Shown here one piece after another: positions 23,904 to 32,673 of a stretch of 64,000 bases of DNA. The notes under the pieces are model-generated. The model searched no databases and was not told the DNA's origin. It was given only the letters and a program-made list of their open reading frames with translations. Source of the stretch: Dehalococcoidia bacterium (GTDB taxonomy: Bacteria; Chloroflexota; Dehalococcoidia; Lucifugimonadales; UBA3495); NCBI GenBank assembly GCA_022823505.1, contig JAJEIA010000052.1:1-64000 (forward strand), given 5' to 3'. Each line of letters begins with the position of its first letter. Within the stretch, counting starts at the first letter, position 1. The translations under genes and the position numbers were made by a program.

Positions 23904-24893
23904 ATGACCTTTCAGCTGCTTCAACCCTCCACCCTTGCGGAAGCGTGCGCTGCGCTGGCCGATGCTCCCGGCGGTGTTGTTCCCATCGCCGGCGGCACCG
24001 ACCTGCTGTCTGAAATTCGCGACGGGACGGCAACGCCGTCCACCCTGGTCGCACTGGACGCCATCGCAGATGCTGATCTGACCGGCATCACGGAAACGCC
24101 CGACGGCGGCCTCCGCATCGGCGCGCTGACGACCATCGCTGACGTTGCCGCTCACGAAGGCATCCGCAGTCGCCATACAGCACTGGCCCAGGCCGCCGGC
24201 GGGCTGGCGACGCCGCAGGTGCGCAACCTTGGCACCCTGGGCGGCAACCTGAACCAGCGTCCACGGTGCTGGTACTACCGTCATCCGCTCACCGTGTGCC
24301 TGAAGCGCGGCGGCGACCGGTGCTACGCCATCCAGGGCGTGGGCAAGTACCTTTGCGTGACCGGCGGCGACCGTTGCTTCATCGTGCATCCCTCGGATGC
24401 CGCCGTCGCCCTGACCGCGCTTGGGGCGTCCGTGACCGTTGCTTCTGCTGACGGCGAGCGCACCGTTGCCATCGCCGACTACTTCGTTGGCCCCGACGTG
24501 GACCTGATGCGCGAAAACGTTCTTCAACCGGGCGAACTGCTCACCGCCGTATCGCTGCCTTCGCCCGCCGCCGGCCAGCGCAGCATCTACCTCAAGGCCC
24601 GCGAGCGCGAGTCGGGGGACTTCGCGCTGGTCAGCGTCGCCACCGCCCTGGTCGTGACCGACGGCACTGTCACCGAAGCCTCGGTGGTACTGGGCGGTGT
24701 GGCTCCCGTGCCCTACCGCGCACGCAATACCGAGGAATACCTGCGCGGCCGCGCGGTGGATGACGTTGTGCCAGCGGATGCCGGCGCGGCCGCTATCGCC
24801 GACCCCAGGCCGCTGCCCGACAACGCCTACAAAGTCCCCATGGCGTCCAACCTGGCGGCCCGCGCCGTGGCCTCCCTGCTGAGCGTTGCATAG
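23904..24893 (+). CDS. FAD-binding subunit of the molybdenum hydroxylase (PaoB/YagS type)
   Basis: A 329-residue protein from ATG 23904 (GAGGG upstream). FAD-binding motifs are PIAGGTDLL and the LGTLGGNLNQRPRC segment. Cysteines in RPRCWYYRHP, CLKRGGDRCYA and KYLCVTGGDRCF match the insertion that carries an extra [4Fe-4S] cluster in PaoB-type subunits. This supports an aldehyde oxidoreductase-like enzyme of PaoABC type rather than plain CO dehydrogenase. Confidence 0.9.
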   Translation: MTFQLLQPSTLAEACAALADAPGGVVPIAGGTDLLSEIRDGTATPSTLVALDAIADADLTGITETPDGGLRIGALTTIADVAAHEGIRSRHTALAQAAGGLATPQVRNLGTLGGNLNQRPRCWYYRHPLTVCLKRGGDRCYAIQGVGKYLCVTGGDRCFIVHPSDAAVALTALGASVTVASADGERTVAIADYFVGPDVDLMRENVLQPGELLTAVSLPSPAAGQRSIYLKARERESGDFALVSVATALVVTDGTVTEASVVLGGVAPVPYRARNTEEYLRGRAVDDVVPADAGAAAIADPRPLPDNAYKVPMASNLAARAVASLLSVA

Positions 24894-24975
24894 CGTCGGG
24901 TCTCGGCCGAAATTCCCGTGGCCCGCGGTCCACTGTCCGGCGCCGCCGGGACACGGTTGGACCGGCGGTCTTTTC

Positions 24976-25005
24976 TTGACATCCTGTTACCCCTGTAACA
25001 GAATA
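24976..25005 (+). promoter_or_regulatory. Sigma70-like promoter with a palindromic operator in its spacer
   Basis: TTGACA (24976-24981) and AGAATA (25000-25005) are 18 bp apart. The spacer contains the perfect inverted repeat TGTTAC-CCCT-GTAACA (24985-25000), which also reaches into the -10 box. A dimeric repressor, for example of the TetR or GntR type, bound here would block the promoter of the hydrolase gene at 25038. Confidence 0.6.
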
Positions 25006-25037
25006 ACGCCATCCTCACCCCGCACAGGAACGAGAGT

Positions 25038-25832
25038 ATGACAACAGTTCAGAGTGGTTCCCGCACTACCGTAAATGTCAACGGTACTGCCGTCGAAATG
25101 TACTCCGGCGGCAATGGTCCGCCGTTGGTTTTCTTCCATGGCGCCGGCGGCTCCAACGGCTGGCAGGCTTGGCACGAAGACCTGGCGGCGGAGTATACCG
25201 TTTACGTCCCGAGCCAGCCCGGTTTCAATGGCACCGAGGCCCCCTCCTGGATCAAGACCATCAACGACGTGGCCCACTTCAACCACATGTTCGTCGATGC
25301 CCTGGGCCTGCAGGATATCGTGCTGATGGGTTCCTCCATGGGAGGCTGGGTTTCCGCCGAGATGGCCGCCATGGACGACCACAACATCGATGCCCTGGTC
25401 CTGGTGGACCCCGCCGGCATCAAGCCCGTGGAGGGTGAGATCGCCGAGATCTTCATGGTGTCGGCCGACACCCGCCTCAAGCAGCGCTTCCACGACCCCA
25501 GCCAGGTGGAAAACTACGAGAACTACGCCCGTGAGTTGACGCCCGAAGAGCAGTTGGTGGTGCACTCCAACGCCATCACGGCGTCCCAGCTGTGCTGGAA
25601 GCCCTACCTGCACAACCCCAGCCTGCCGCATTTCCTGTCGCGGGTGACCACCCCCACCCTGATCGTCTGGGGACGGGAGGACGCGATCATACCGGTGGAA
25701 TGCGGGCACCTGTTCCAGCAGGCGATCCAGGGCAGCCAGCTGCGCGTCATAGATAACTGCGGGCACTCGCCGGCGGTGGAAAAGCGCGGCGAATTCGTCG
25801 CCGCCGTAACCGGTTTCCTGAACAGCCTCTAA
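25038..25832 (+). CDS. Alpha/beta hydrolase
   Basis: A 264-residue hydrolase with the oxyanion motif FFHGAGGSNGW, nucleophile elbow GSSMGG (S100), acid in WGREDAIIP (D215) and histidine in NCGHSP (H243). It resembles meta-cleavage-product and lactone hydrolases. It has its own promoter and putative operator and lies 143 bp before an LLM oxidoreductase, so a role in breakdown of a small organic compound is plausible; the substrate cannot be read from the sequence. Confidence 0.85.
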   Translation: MTTVQSGSRTTVNVNGTAVEMYSGGNGPPLVFFHGAGGSNGWQAWHEDLAAEYTVYVPSQPGFNGTEAPSWIKTINDVAHFNHMFVDALGLQDIVLMGSSMGGWVSAEMAAMDDHNIDALVLVDPAGIKPVEGEIAEIFMVSADTRLKQRFHDPSQVENYENYARELTPEEQLVVHSNAITASQLCWKPYLHNPSLPHFLSRVTTPTLIVWGREDAIIPVECGHLFQQAIQGSQLRVIDNCGHSPAVEKRGEFVAAVTGFLNSL

Positions 25833-25872
25833 CTCTGACCCGAGCGCGCACCCACTTTTGGACACGGGAACC

Positions 25873-25953
25873 ATTTGCATGTATCAGCAGGATGAACGTG
25901 ATAAGGATTCCGTAAATTTATTCGATCCTGTGAATCCTGTACATACATGCAAA
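25873..25953. repeat. Palindromic element between hydrolase and LLM oxidoreductase genes
   Basis: TTTGCATGTATCAGCAGGAT (25873 onward) is an inverted copy of the ATCCTGTACATACATGCAAA that ends the element, with further GGATT/AATCC words inside. It resembles the ACATCGAT...AGGAT family in layout but has different outer ends. Confidence 0.65.
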
Positions 25954-25975
25954 TTTCCCCAAAGGAGCGAACATC

Positions 25976-27127
25976 ATGGCGCACGAACTCGAAGTATTCT
26001 GGTTCTCCGAACAGCCCTACGGCCACGTTACTGAGGATGACCTGGAGGGTTGGGAATCGGGGCGGATGCACTTCCCCAACACCTATTTCGACCCCGAAAA
26101 GGCCCACGTCCTCTACACCAACTACCACGACCAGTACCAGTTGGCCGATGAGGTCAATTTCGACGGCATCATGTCCAACGAGCACCACAGTTCTTACTGG
26201 TGCATGAAGCCCTCCGTCAACGTGGACGCGGCCGTCATCACCCAGCGCACCAAGAAGGCGAAGATCGCCATGCTGGGCAACGTCATCGCCGTCAACGACC
26301 CGGTGAAGATGGCCGAAGAGATCGCCATGCTGGACTGCATCAGCGGCGGCCGTGTCATCTCCGGCTTCGTGCGCGGCACGGCGGTTGAGACGCTGCACGC
26401 CGGCTACCCGCCCACCGAGAACCGCCCGCGCTTTGAAGAGGCCCACGACCTCATCGTCAAGTGCTGGACCCAGCCCGGACCCTTCCGCTGGGAGGGCGAG
26501 TACTGGCCGCACCGCATGGTCAACCCCTGGGTGGTGCCCATCCAGAAGCCGCACCCGCCGGTCTGGTTCCCCGGCACCGGCAGCCCTGAATCCGTGATCT
26601 GGGCCGCCAAGCACCGCTACCCGTACATGAACCTGGGCTCCCTGCTGGACCTCACCAAGCAGCTGAAGGGCATCTACCACGAGACCGCCGCCGAAGAAGG
26701 ATACGAGGCTGGCCCCGAGCACTTCGGCTACCTGATCCGCTGCCTCGTCGCCGACACCGATGAGAAGGCACAGGAGATCGGCCGCACCTTCCTGTGGACC
26801 GAGAACCACCGCAACCGCGGGCCCATGGAATTCAACGACCCGCCCGGCTACCAGTCCCGCGAGGCCCTGCGCATCAAGATGTCCCGCCCCCTCATCGGCA
26901 CCGGCACCATGGGTCGCCGTATGACCTACGAGGACCTGCAGGACGCCTACAACATCATCGTCGGCAGCCCGGAGACCGTGACCGAGAAGCTGCGGCACAT
27001 CCGCAAGGACCTGGATCCCGGCTACATCCTCATCTACGGCAACGAGGGTCACATGGCCCACGAAGACGTGATGCGTTCCGTGGAACTCCTGGGCACCAAG
27101 GTAATACCGGCGCTGAAGGAAGGCTAG
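25976..27127 (+). CDS. LLM-class (luciferase-like) flavin-dependent oxidoreductase
   Basis: A 383-residue TIM-barrel monooxygenase of the bacterial luciferase superfamily. Recognisable parts are the N-terminal VFWFSEQPYGH, the FDGIMSNEHHSSYW active-site histidines, IAMLGNVIAVNDPVKMAEEIAMLD, and the ISGGRVISGFVRGT loop. Such enzymes use reduced FMN or F420, often with O2, on organosulfur or other small substrates. It is followed by a hairpin and then a toxin-antitoxin pair. Confidence 0.88.
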   Translation: MAHELEVFWFSEQPYGHVTEDDLEGWESGRMHFPNTYFDPEKAHVLYTNYHDQYQLADEVNFDGIMSNEHHSSYWCMKPSVNVDAAVITQRTKKAKIAMLGNVIAVNDPVKMAEEIAMLDCISGGRVISGFVRGTAVETLHAGYPPTENRPRFEEAHDLIVKCWTQPGPFRWEGEYWPHRMVNPWVVPIQKPHPPVWFPGTGSPESVIWAAKHRYPYMNLGSLLDLTKQLKGIYHETAAEEGYEAGPEHFGYLIRCLVADTDEKAQEIGRTFLWTENHRNRGPMEFNDPPGYQSREALRIKMSRPLIGTGTMGRRMTYEDLQDAYNIIVGSPETVTEKLRHIRKDLDPGYILIYGNEGHMAHEDVMRSVELLGTKVIPALKEG

Positions 27128-27156
27128 TCAGCCCAGTTCAGCCAGACACAGAGTTT

Positions 27157-27186
27157 ATAGGAGCGGGTTCGAAAACTCGCTCCTAT
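27157..27186 (+). terminator. Hairpin downstream of the LLM oxidoreductase gene
   Basis: ATAGGAGCG pairs with CGCTCCTAT, and the loop carries a secondary TTCGAA. It is followed by TGTTTC, a poor T tract. It may act as a terminator or may simply be one of the AGGGGCG-type small palindromes of this genome. Confidence 0.5.
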
Positions 27187-27247
27187 TGTTTCATACCCCG
27201 AATGTTACACTCGAAGTAGTCAAGGCGACGGCTCTGGGGGAAAAGGC

Positions 27248-27475
27248 ATGGCTACGTCGGTCGAACTCTCGTCGGAAACCGAGGAGCGCCTCGGTTTTCT
27301 TTCGGCGCACACTGGTCGTTCGATATCTTCTCTTCTCCGCGAAATTATCGAAAGCGGACTTGAAGATGTGGAAGACTATTACCTCGCTCACGAGGTTTTG
27401 GAGAGAATTCGCAGCGGGCGCGAACATACTCACACCGCCGCAGAGGTGAGGCGAGAGCTTGCCCTGGACGATTGA
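27248..27475 (+). CDS. Ribbon-helix-helix antitoxin
   Basis: A 75-residue protein with an N-terminal RHH fold (SVELSSETEERLGFLSAHTGRSISSLLREIIESG) and an acidic tail expected to wrap the toxin. It overlaps the toxin gene by 17 bases. A short-range type II antitoxin and autorepressor. Confidence 0.8.
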   Translation: MATSVELSSETEERLGFLSAHTGRSISSLLREIIESGLEDVEDYYLAHEVLERIRSGREHTHTAAEVRRELALDD

Positions 27476-27731
27476 GTATTCGGACACTGCCAGGGATCAG
27501 CTGCACCGGTTGGATAGGCAGATGACCAGGCGCGTCGTGGATTTCATGGATGAGCGGGTGGCCACGCGAGACGACCCCCGCAGTATTGGGCGAGCCTTAT
27601 CCGGGCCAATGGGAGGACTTTGGCGGTATCGTGTCGGAGGATGCCGCATCGTTTGCGATATTCAGGACGAGACTTTACGTGTCCTCGTGGTTCGTTTAGG
27701 CCGGCGAGACAGCGTTTATCGCAAGCACTGA
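27459..27731 (+). CDS. RelE/ParE-family toxin
   Basis: A 90-residue protein beginning with TTG 27459 inside the end of the antitoxin gene. It carries the RelE pattern: WTIEYSDTARDQLHRLD at the N-terminus, LSGPMGGLWRYRVGGCRIVCDI, and the closing LVVRLGRRDSVYRKH. It is more likely an mRNA interferase of RelE type than a gyrase inhibitor, because of the YRVG...R...Y layout. Partner of the RHH antitoxin. Confidence 0.85.
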   Translation: MPWTIEYSDTARDQLHRLDRQMTRRVVDFMDERVATRDDPRSIGRALSGPMGGLWRYRVGGCRIVCDIQDETLRVLVVRLGRRDSVYRKH

Positions 27732-27744
27732 TCGATCCCAAAAT

Positions 27745-27770
27745 GCAGGGGCGAAAATTCTCGCCCCTAC
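27745..27770. repeat. Short AGGGGCG palindrome after the toxin gene
   Basis: GCAGGGGCGA and TCGCCCCTAC are inverted around AAAATTC. A near copy follows the other plus-strand toxin-antitoxin pair at 52234-52262. Confidence 0.7.
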
Positions 27771-27797
27771 GCTCTGTCTATATGCGTCGCGTCCCTG

Positions 27798-29102
27798 CTA
27801 CTTCCCGTTCCGCGACTGGGAGCCGTCGGGATACAGGTCGTCCCACAGGGCGTCGCGCCAGTCCACGCCCACGGGCAGGATCGCCTGCGACGGCCGCAGC
27901 ATGTAGTAGTTGTCCCCGACGCCGGGCGGGGAGCCGCCCTCGGCCACCGTCCGCGCCGCCTGCAGCAGTTGTCTCCGGGCGTAGATGATGGCCATGTCGG
28001 TCCGCGAGAGGTTCTCCCTCGAGCGGTCGACGATGTGCCCCATGCTCTCCTGCACGGCGACGTCCTGGGCGTTCACGCCGTCGATGCCGCTGAACGTCTC
28101 CGTCTTCTGCACCGACCGGTTGATCATCCAGTTGTTGTCCCGGTTCACGCGAGTGCGGAAGTCGGTCAGCATGTGCTCCGGCCCGCGCCCGTAGCCGCGG
28201 TCCATGTCGACGCGTTCCTCCTCCTCAATGGGCTCATCGTAGGAGAGGTCCCAGTTCCAGACCATCACGTTGTGGTCGTCCATGGGTACCCACATGTGAC
28301 CGGAAGCGAGGAAGCCCACGGGACCCGCCTGTCCGCGATAGCCGCGCTGGCTGGCGCGGATCTGGTGGAAGGGCATCACGAAGTGGTACGCCCGCACGTG
28401 ATTGCCTTCGTCGCCCAGCGACCGGATGCCGACGTAGCGATACCCGTAGTCGGTGATGTCCACCTCCAGTTCCGGCGGCTTGCCCCGCACGTGGGGCGAG
28501 TCGACGCGCAGGCCGGCGTGGGGAGTGTCCACCCGCAGCGTCCGGTGCAGGATGGTGGCGTGCGCCGAGTCGATGCCGCCCTCCAGGGCCTGCAGCCAGT
28601 TGCACTCCTGGATGTTCTTGGTGACGTGGCGGTGCGTTTCCGGAACGGCGGCCCACTCGAACTTCGGCGGCGGGGGCATGTGCTCCTTCGGCCCCATGTA
28701 GGCCCAGATGACGCCGCCCAACTCTACGGTCGGGTAGGACGTGGTCGTCATCTTGGACGGAAAATCGCTGTCCTCCGGCTCGTTCATCATGTCCACGCAC
28801 TGCCCGTTCACGTCAAACTTCCAGCCGTGGTACACGCAGCGCAGGCCGCAGTCTTCGTTGCGGCCCAGCCACAGCGACACCAGGCGATGCGGGCAGAACT
28901 CGTCAAGCAGGCCGATGCGCCCGTCGGTGTCGCGGAAGGCCACCAGCTCCTCGCCGAGGAGCTTGACCCGAACCGGCTCTCCGTCCGGCTCCGCCAGCTC
29001 CCAGGACAGCAGGGCGGGCATCCAGTAACGGCGCATCAGTTCGCCCATGGGTGTGCCGGGCCCGACTTGCGTGAGCGTCACATTTTCTGCTTGCGAAATC
29101 AT
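27798..29102 (-). CDS. Rieske [2Fe-2S] ring-hydroxylating oxygenase, alpha-subunit type
   Basis: A 434-residue protein from ATG 29102 with AGAGGAGG upstream. Rieske ligands are C70-P-H72 and C89-V-Y-H92; the mononuclear iron facial triad lies in ECNWLQALEGGIDSAHATILH. Such oxygenases hydroxylate or demethylate aromatic or cyclic compounds and need a reductase, which is not next to it. The divergent amidohydrolase gene 125 bp away may act in the same pathway. The flavin reductase-like protein at 44411-45181 is a possible but unproven electron donor. Confidence 0.9.
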   Translation of the reverse strand: MISQAENVTLTQVGPGTPMGELMRRYWMPALLSWELAEPDGEPVRVKLLGEELVAFRDTDGRIGLLDEFCPHRLVSLWLGRNEDCGLRCVYHGWKFDVNGQCVDMMNEPEDSDFPSKMTTTSYPTVELGGVIWAYMGPKEHMPPPPKFEWAAVPETHRHVTKNIQECNWLQALEGGIDSAHATILHRTLRVDTPHAGLRVDSPHVRGKPPELEVDITDYGYRYVGIRSLGDEGNHVRAYHFVMPFHQIRASQRGYRGQAGPVGFLASGHMWVPMDDHNVMVWNWDLSYDEPIEEEERVDMDRGYGRGPEHMLTDFRTRVNRDNNWMINRSVQKTETFSGIDGVNAQDVAVQESMGHIVDRSRENLSRTDMAIIYARRQLLQAARTVAEGGSPPGVGDNYYMLRPSQAILPVGVDWRDALWDDLYPDGSQSRNGK

Positions 29103-29227
29103 AGGGCATACCTCCTCTGCATGGTGCCAGAGTAGCAGCAAATGGGCCGATTTGCTATGCTCTGCAACTGCTACGTGCGCCCTCGATCGGACGCTTTCCG
29201 ATCACCCGAATCCTGGGGGATGCAACC

Positions 29228-30013
29228 ATGACCATCGTCGATACCCACGTCCACATCGGCCGGGACCACTACGAACCGGTGGAGATGTTGCTGGCCCAGA
29301 TGGAGCTGAACGGCGTGGCGAAAACCGTGCTGGTGCAGTCCACCGCCACCCTGGATAACTCCTACGTGCTGGAGTGCCGGCAGCGCTTCCCTGGACGCCT
29401 GGCCGTGGTCTGCCGCGTGGACGTGGACGATCCGGCCGCGCCCGACACCCTGGAAGGCCTGCGCGACGCCGGCGCCGAGACCCTGCGCATCCGTAACTTC
29501 CACCGGTCGCCGGGAAACGACCCGCTGGCCATCTGGCGCGCCGCCGCCCGATTGGGCGTGTCCGTCAGCGTCGGCGGTCCGGCCGAAGGCTTCGCATCCC
29601 CCGAATTCGCCGCGCTGGTCGAGGAACTTCCCGACCTCACCGTTATCATCGAGCACCTGGCCGGCATGGGCATCCACGCCATCGGCGCGCCGGAGATGCC
29701 GCCCGACGACGTGTTCCGGCAGTCCCTGACTCTGGCCCGTTTCCCCAATACGGTGATGAAGATCCACGGCATGGGCGAGATCAGCGATCCGCCCTTCCCG
29801 TACCGGAACACGCCGCCCTACGTTCGCATGGCCTATGATGCCTTCGGCCCCGACCGCATGATCTGGGGCTCGGACTGGCCCCGAGTGACCAACCGAGAAG
29901 GTTACCGCAACTCGCTGCGGCACACCTGGCGGCAGATGGAAGAGTGGTGTCCCAAAGCCGACCTGGAGAAAATCTTCGGCGGGACCGCCCTATCGCTATG
30001 GTCGTTCGCATAG
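29228..30013 (+). CDS. Amidohydrolase-family (PDC lactonase-like) hydrolase
   Basis: A 261-residue TIM barrel. The N-terminal DTHVHIG supplies two metal ligands, IIEHLAGMG a further histidine, and the C-terminal WGSDWPR the last aspartate. The family includes 2-pyrone-4,6-dicarboxylate lactonases and decarboxylases of aromatic catabolism. Divergent from the Rieske oxygenase, which fits stepwise ring degradation. Confidence 0.82.
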   Translation: MTIVDTHVHIGRDHYEPVEMLLAQMELNGVAKTVLVQSTATLDNSYVLECRQRFPGRLAVVCRVDVDDPAAPDTLEGLRDAGAETLRIRNFHRSPGNDPLAIWRAAARLGVSVSVGGPAEGFASPEFAALVEELPDLTVIIEHLAGMGIHAIGAPEMPPDDVFRQSLTLARFPNTVMKIHGMGEISDPPFPYRNTPPYVRMAYDAFGPDRMIWGSDWPRVTNREGYRNSLRHTWRQMEEWCPKADLEKIFGGTALSLWSFA

Positions 30014-30139
30014 CAGTTCCCGGTATTCGCCAATCCGGCGTGTCATTGCGATTGTCAAAACCGAAGACGTTGACTTATCATTGCCGTGAATTGTGTGCCG
30101 ACGTAGGGCGAAATAGACATCCCCAGGAGGTAATATTTG

Positions 30140-31309
30140 ATGACCAAGACCGTTAAGTACATCGCCGGCATGATGCTGCTTGCCGCCACGGTGGCGCTGC
30201 TGGCCTGCGGTGGTGAAGAGACCGCCGCCCCGGCCCCCGTTGCTGAACCCACGGCTCCCGCCGCCGCCACCGCCATGCCCGAGCCGCCCACCGAAGCTGT
30301 TCCCACGCCCACCGAATCCCAGGACGTTCAGGTTGGAAACCGGCTCCAGACCGTTATGGACCGCGGGCACGTCATCTGCGCCAGCCGCAACGACGTTCCC
30401 GGTTACGGGTTCCTGGATGCTTCCGGCAACAACGTCGGCTTCGACATTGACCTGTGCCGCGCCCTTGCCACTGCAGTGGTGGGCGATCCGAACGCCATTG
30501 AAATTCGCCTGATCACCGCCGCTGAGCGCGGGCCCACCATCCAGTCCGGCGAGGTCGACATGCTGGTCCGCACCGTTACCTGGACCACCTCCCGCGACGC
30601 CCAGTGGGGCAACTACGCACAGACCATGTTCTACGATGGCCAGGGCTTCATGGTTAACAAGTCCCTGGGCGTCAGCAGCGCCTATGACCTGCAGGGCGCC
30701 TCGGTCTGCGTGACCCAGGGCACCACCACCGAGCTGAACCTGGCGGACTTCTCCAACCAGAACGGCCTCAACCTGGAGGCGTTGACCTTTGAAGATACCG
30801 CCGCCGTGGTCGCCGCCTACGAGAGCGGCCAGTGCGACGCCTTCACCAACGACCGCTCGCAGTTGGCGGCGCTGGGCACCTCCCTCTCCAATCGCGACGA
30901 CCACGTCATCCTGCCGGAGACCATCTCCGAGGAACCACTGGGACCGGTGGTGCCCCACGGCGACGACCAGTGGTTCGACATCGTCAAGACCGTGATGGCC
31001 ATCCTGATCTACGCCGAGGCCTACGGGGTTACGTCTGACAACGTCGCGAGCGCTGCCACCGGCGACACCAAGGTTGACCGGCTGCTGGGCACCGAGGGCT
31101 CCTGGGGCCAAGAACCGCTCGGGTTGAGCCAGACCGCCGCCCAGGACGTGATCAAGGCCGTCGGAAACTACGGCGAGATTTACAGTCGTAATCTGGGCCC
31201 CGACGGCATCAACCTGCCTCGGGAGAACGGCCGCAACGCGCTGTGGGCCAACGCCCCCTGCCAGGACTGCCCCAAGGGCGGCCAGATTTACGCGGCTCCC
31301 TTGCGCTAG
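30140..31309 (+). CDS. aapJ: Amino-acid ABC transporter substrate-binding lipoprotein (AapJ-like)
   Basis: A 389-residue lipoprotein: signal peptide with lipobox LLAC (Cys about residue 22), an Ala/Pro-rich linker, then a periplasmic binding domain (VICASRNDVPGYGFLD, NVGFDIDLCRALA, ERGPTIQSGEVDMLVRT) as in general L-amino-acid binding protein AapJ. The tail CQDCPKGGQIYAAPLR adds a Cys pair. ATG 30140 follows AGGAGG. A terminator separates it from its permease genes. Confidence 0.88.
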   Translation: MTKTVKYIAGMMLLAATVALLACGGEETAAPAPVAEPTAPAAATAMPEPPTEAVPTPTESQDVQVGNRLQTVMDRGHVICASRNDVPGYGFLDASGNNVGFDIDLCRALATAVVGDPNAIEIRLITAAERGPTIQSGEVDMLVRTVTWTTSRDAQWGNYAQTMFYDGQGFMVNKSLGVSSAYDLQGASVCVTQGTTTELNLADFSNQNGLNLEALTFEDTAAVVAAYESGQCDAFTNDRSQLAALGTSLSNRDDHVILPETISEEPLGPVVPHGDDQWFDIVKTVMAILIYAEAYGVTSDNVASAATGDTKVDRLLGTEGSWGQEPLGLSQTAAQDVIKAVGNYGEIYSRNLGPDGINLPRENGRNALWANAPCQDCPKGGQIYAAPLR

Positions 31310-31340
31310 TCATACTCTCCTGCGTAACCGACGCAATTCA

Positions 31341-31376
31341 CGGGGTGACCGGTCCAATCCGGTCACCCCGATTTTT
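31341..31376 (+). terminator. Strong terminator between the binding protein and permease genes
   Basis: A perfect 12-bp stem (CGGGGTGACCGG with CCGGTCACCCCG, loop TCCAAT) followed by ATTTTT. Partial read-through would give much more binding protein than membrane components. Confidence 0.9.
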
Positions 31377-31467
31377 GCCGGCCACCGATGCCGGCGTGGC
31401 CGTCCGATTTGCGCTAAAATCTGGCCCACCTGAGATCACGGCAAAGTAGAACGCCTCCAACTGTTCG

Positions 31468-32664
31468 ATGGCCGCAATACTGCAAAACCTCACCTACCAG
31501 GGCATCCCCATCTGGCGGCATGCCCTGGTCATCCAGTGGACCGCCCAGATCCTGTCCGGGTTCCTGGTGGTCTTCCTGGTCGCCTGGTTCTTCTTCAACA
31601 TCGCCAACGCCATCGAACATCGGGAGATCCCCTACGGTTTCAGCTTCCTCGAGCGCGCCTACCAGACGCCCATTGGCCAGCACTTCCTCCCCTACGAGAC
31701 TTCGGACACTTTCCTGTATGCCTTCGTAGTCGCCGCGGTCAACACCATCGTGGTCTCCATCGTCGGCGTCATCCTGGCCACCCTGGTCGGGATATTCGTC
31801 GGCGTTTGTGCGTTGTCGGGCAACTGGCTGGTGGCCAAGGTTGCACTGGTCTATGTCGAGTTCTTCCGCAACGTTCCCCTGCTGATCCAGCTGTACTTCT
31901 GGTTCTACATCGTGTTGACGTTGCCCCAGGTGCGGGAGGGGTACGTCATCGCTGACCGGTTGTACATCAACAACGCCGGCGTTTCCATACCGTTTCCGTT
32001 TCCCGACGGGTTGGCCGCGGCGCTGATCTGGCTGGCCCTAGCGGCGGCCGGCATAATCGCCGGGACCGCCGTCAACAAGGGCTTGACCCAACGCGAGGTC
32101 ACCACCGGCCAGCCCTCATATCCGCTCGTGGGTGGGTTCGCGACTGCCATCGTCATCGGAGCCGTGGCGTGGGTGGTCATCAGCTTCGTCGCCGGCGCCC
32201 CCCTGGTCGTGTCTGATCCGGCGCCCCAGGGCACATTCGGCCGGATCGCCGGTGGATTTACCATCTCGGGAGGCCTGATGGCTCTGCTGATCGGCCTGGT
32301 GATGTACACGTCGTCGTTCATTGCCGAGATTGTCCGCGCCGGCATTCAGTCCGTTGGACGCGGCCAGATCGAGGCGGCCCGCGCCCTGGGGCTGTCCCCC
32401 ATGAGCACCCTGCGGCAGGTCACCTTCCCCCAGGCGCTGCGCATCATAATCCCGCCGCTGATCAGCCAGTTTCTCAACCTCACCAAGAACAGCAGCCTGG
32501 CCGGCGCCATCGGTTTCGCAGATCTGATGAACGTCGCCAAGACGATGACGCAGACCGCGCCCGCGATCAACATTATCATTCTCGTCATGGTGGCCTACCT
32601 CGCCATGAGCCTGACCTACTCTTTGATCGGCAACCTGTACAACCGCCACATCCGTATCGCGTGA
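31468..32664 (+). CDS. aapQ: Amino-acid ABC transporter permease (AapQ-like)
   Basis: A 398-residue multi-span permease. The long form typical of AapQ/BztB is present: an N-terminal extra region (about residues 1-90), helices around VYVEFFRNVPLLIQLYFWFY, and the conserved coupling loop AARALGLSPMSTLRQVTFPQALRIIIPP near the C-terminus. It pairs with AapM as the membrane channel. Confidence 0.9.
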   Translation: MAAILQNLTYQGIPIWRHALVIQWTAQILSGFLVVFLVAWFFFNIANAIEHREIPYGFSFLERAYQTPIGQHFLPYETSDTFLYAFVVAAVNTIVVSIVGVILATLVGIFVGVCALSGNWLVAKVALVYVEFFRNVPLLIQLYFWFYIVLTLPQVREGYVIADRLYINNAGVSIPFPFPDGLAAALIWLALAAAGIIAGTAVNKGLTQREVTTGQPSYPLVGGFATAIVIGAVAWVVISFVAGAPLVVSDPAPQGTFGRIAGGFTISGGLMALLIGLVMYTSSFIAEIVRAGIQSVGRGQIEAARALGLSPMSTLRQVTFPQALRIIIPPLISQFLNLTKNSSLAGAIGFADLMNVAKTMTQTAPAINIIILVMVAYLAMSLTYSLIGNLYNRHIRIA

Positions 32665-32673
32665 GTCTGACCG

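Noticed and set aside
21139-24893. CO dehydrogenase (coxL/coxM) identity
   Set aside because: The large subunit loop is SYRALGAPQ rather than AYxCSFR, and the FAD subunit has the extra cysteines of PaoB-type proteins, so a PaoABC-like oxidoreductase fits better.
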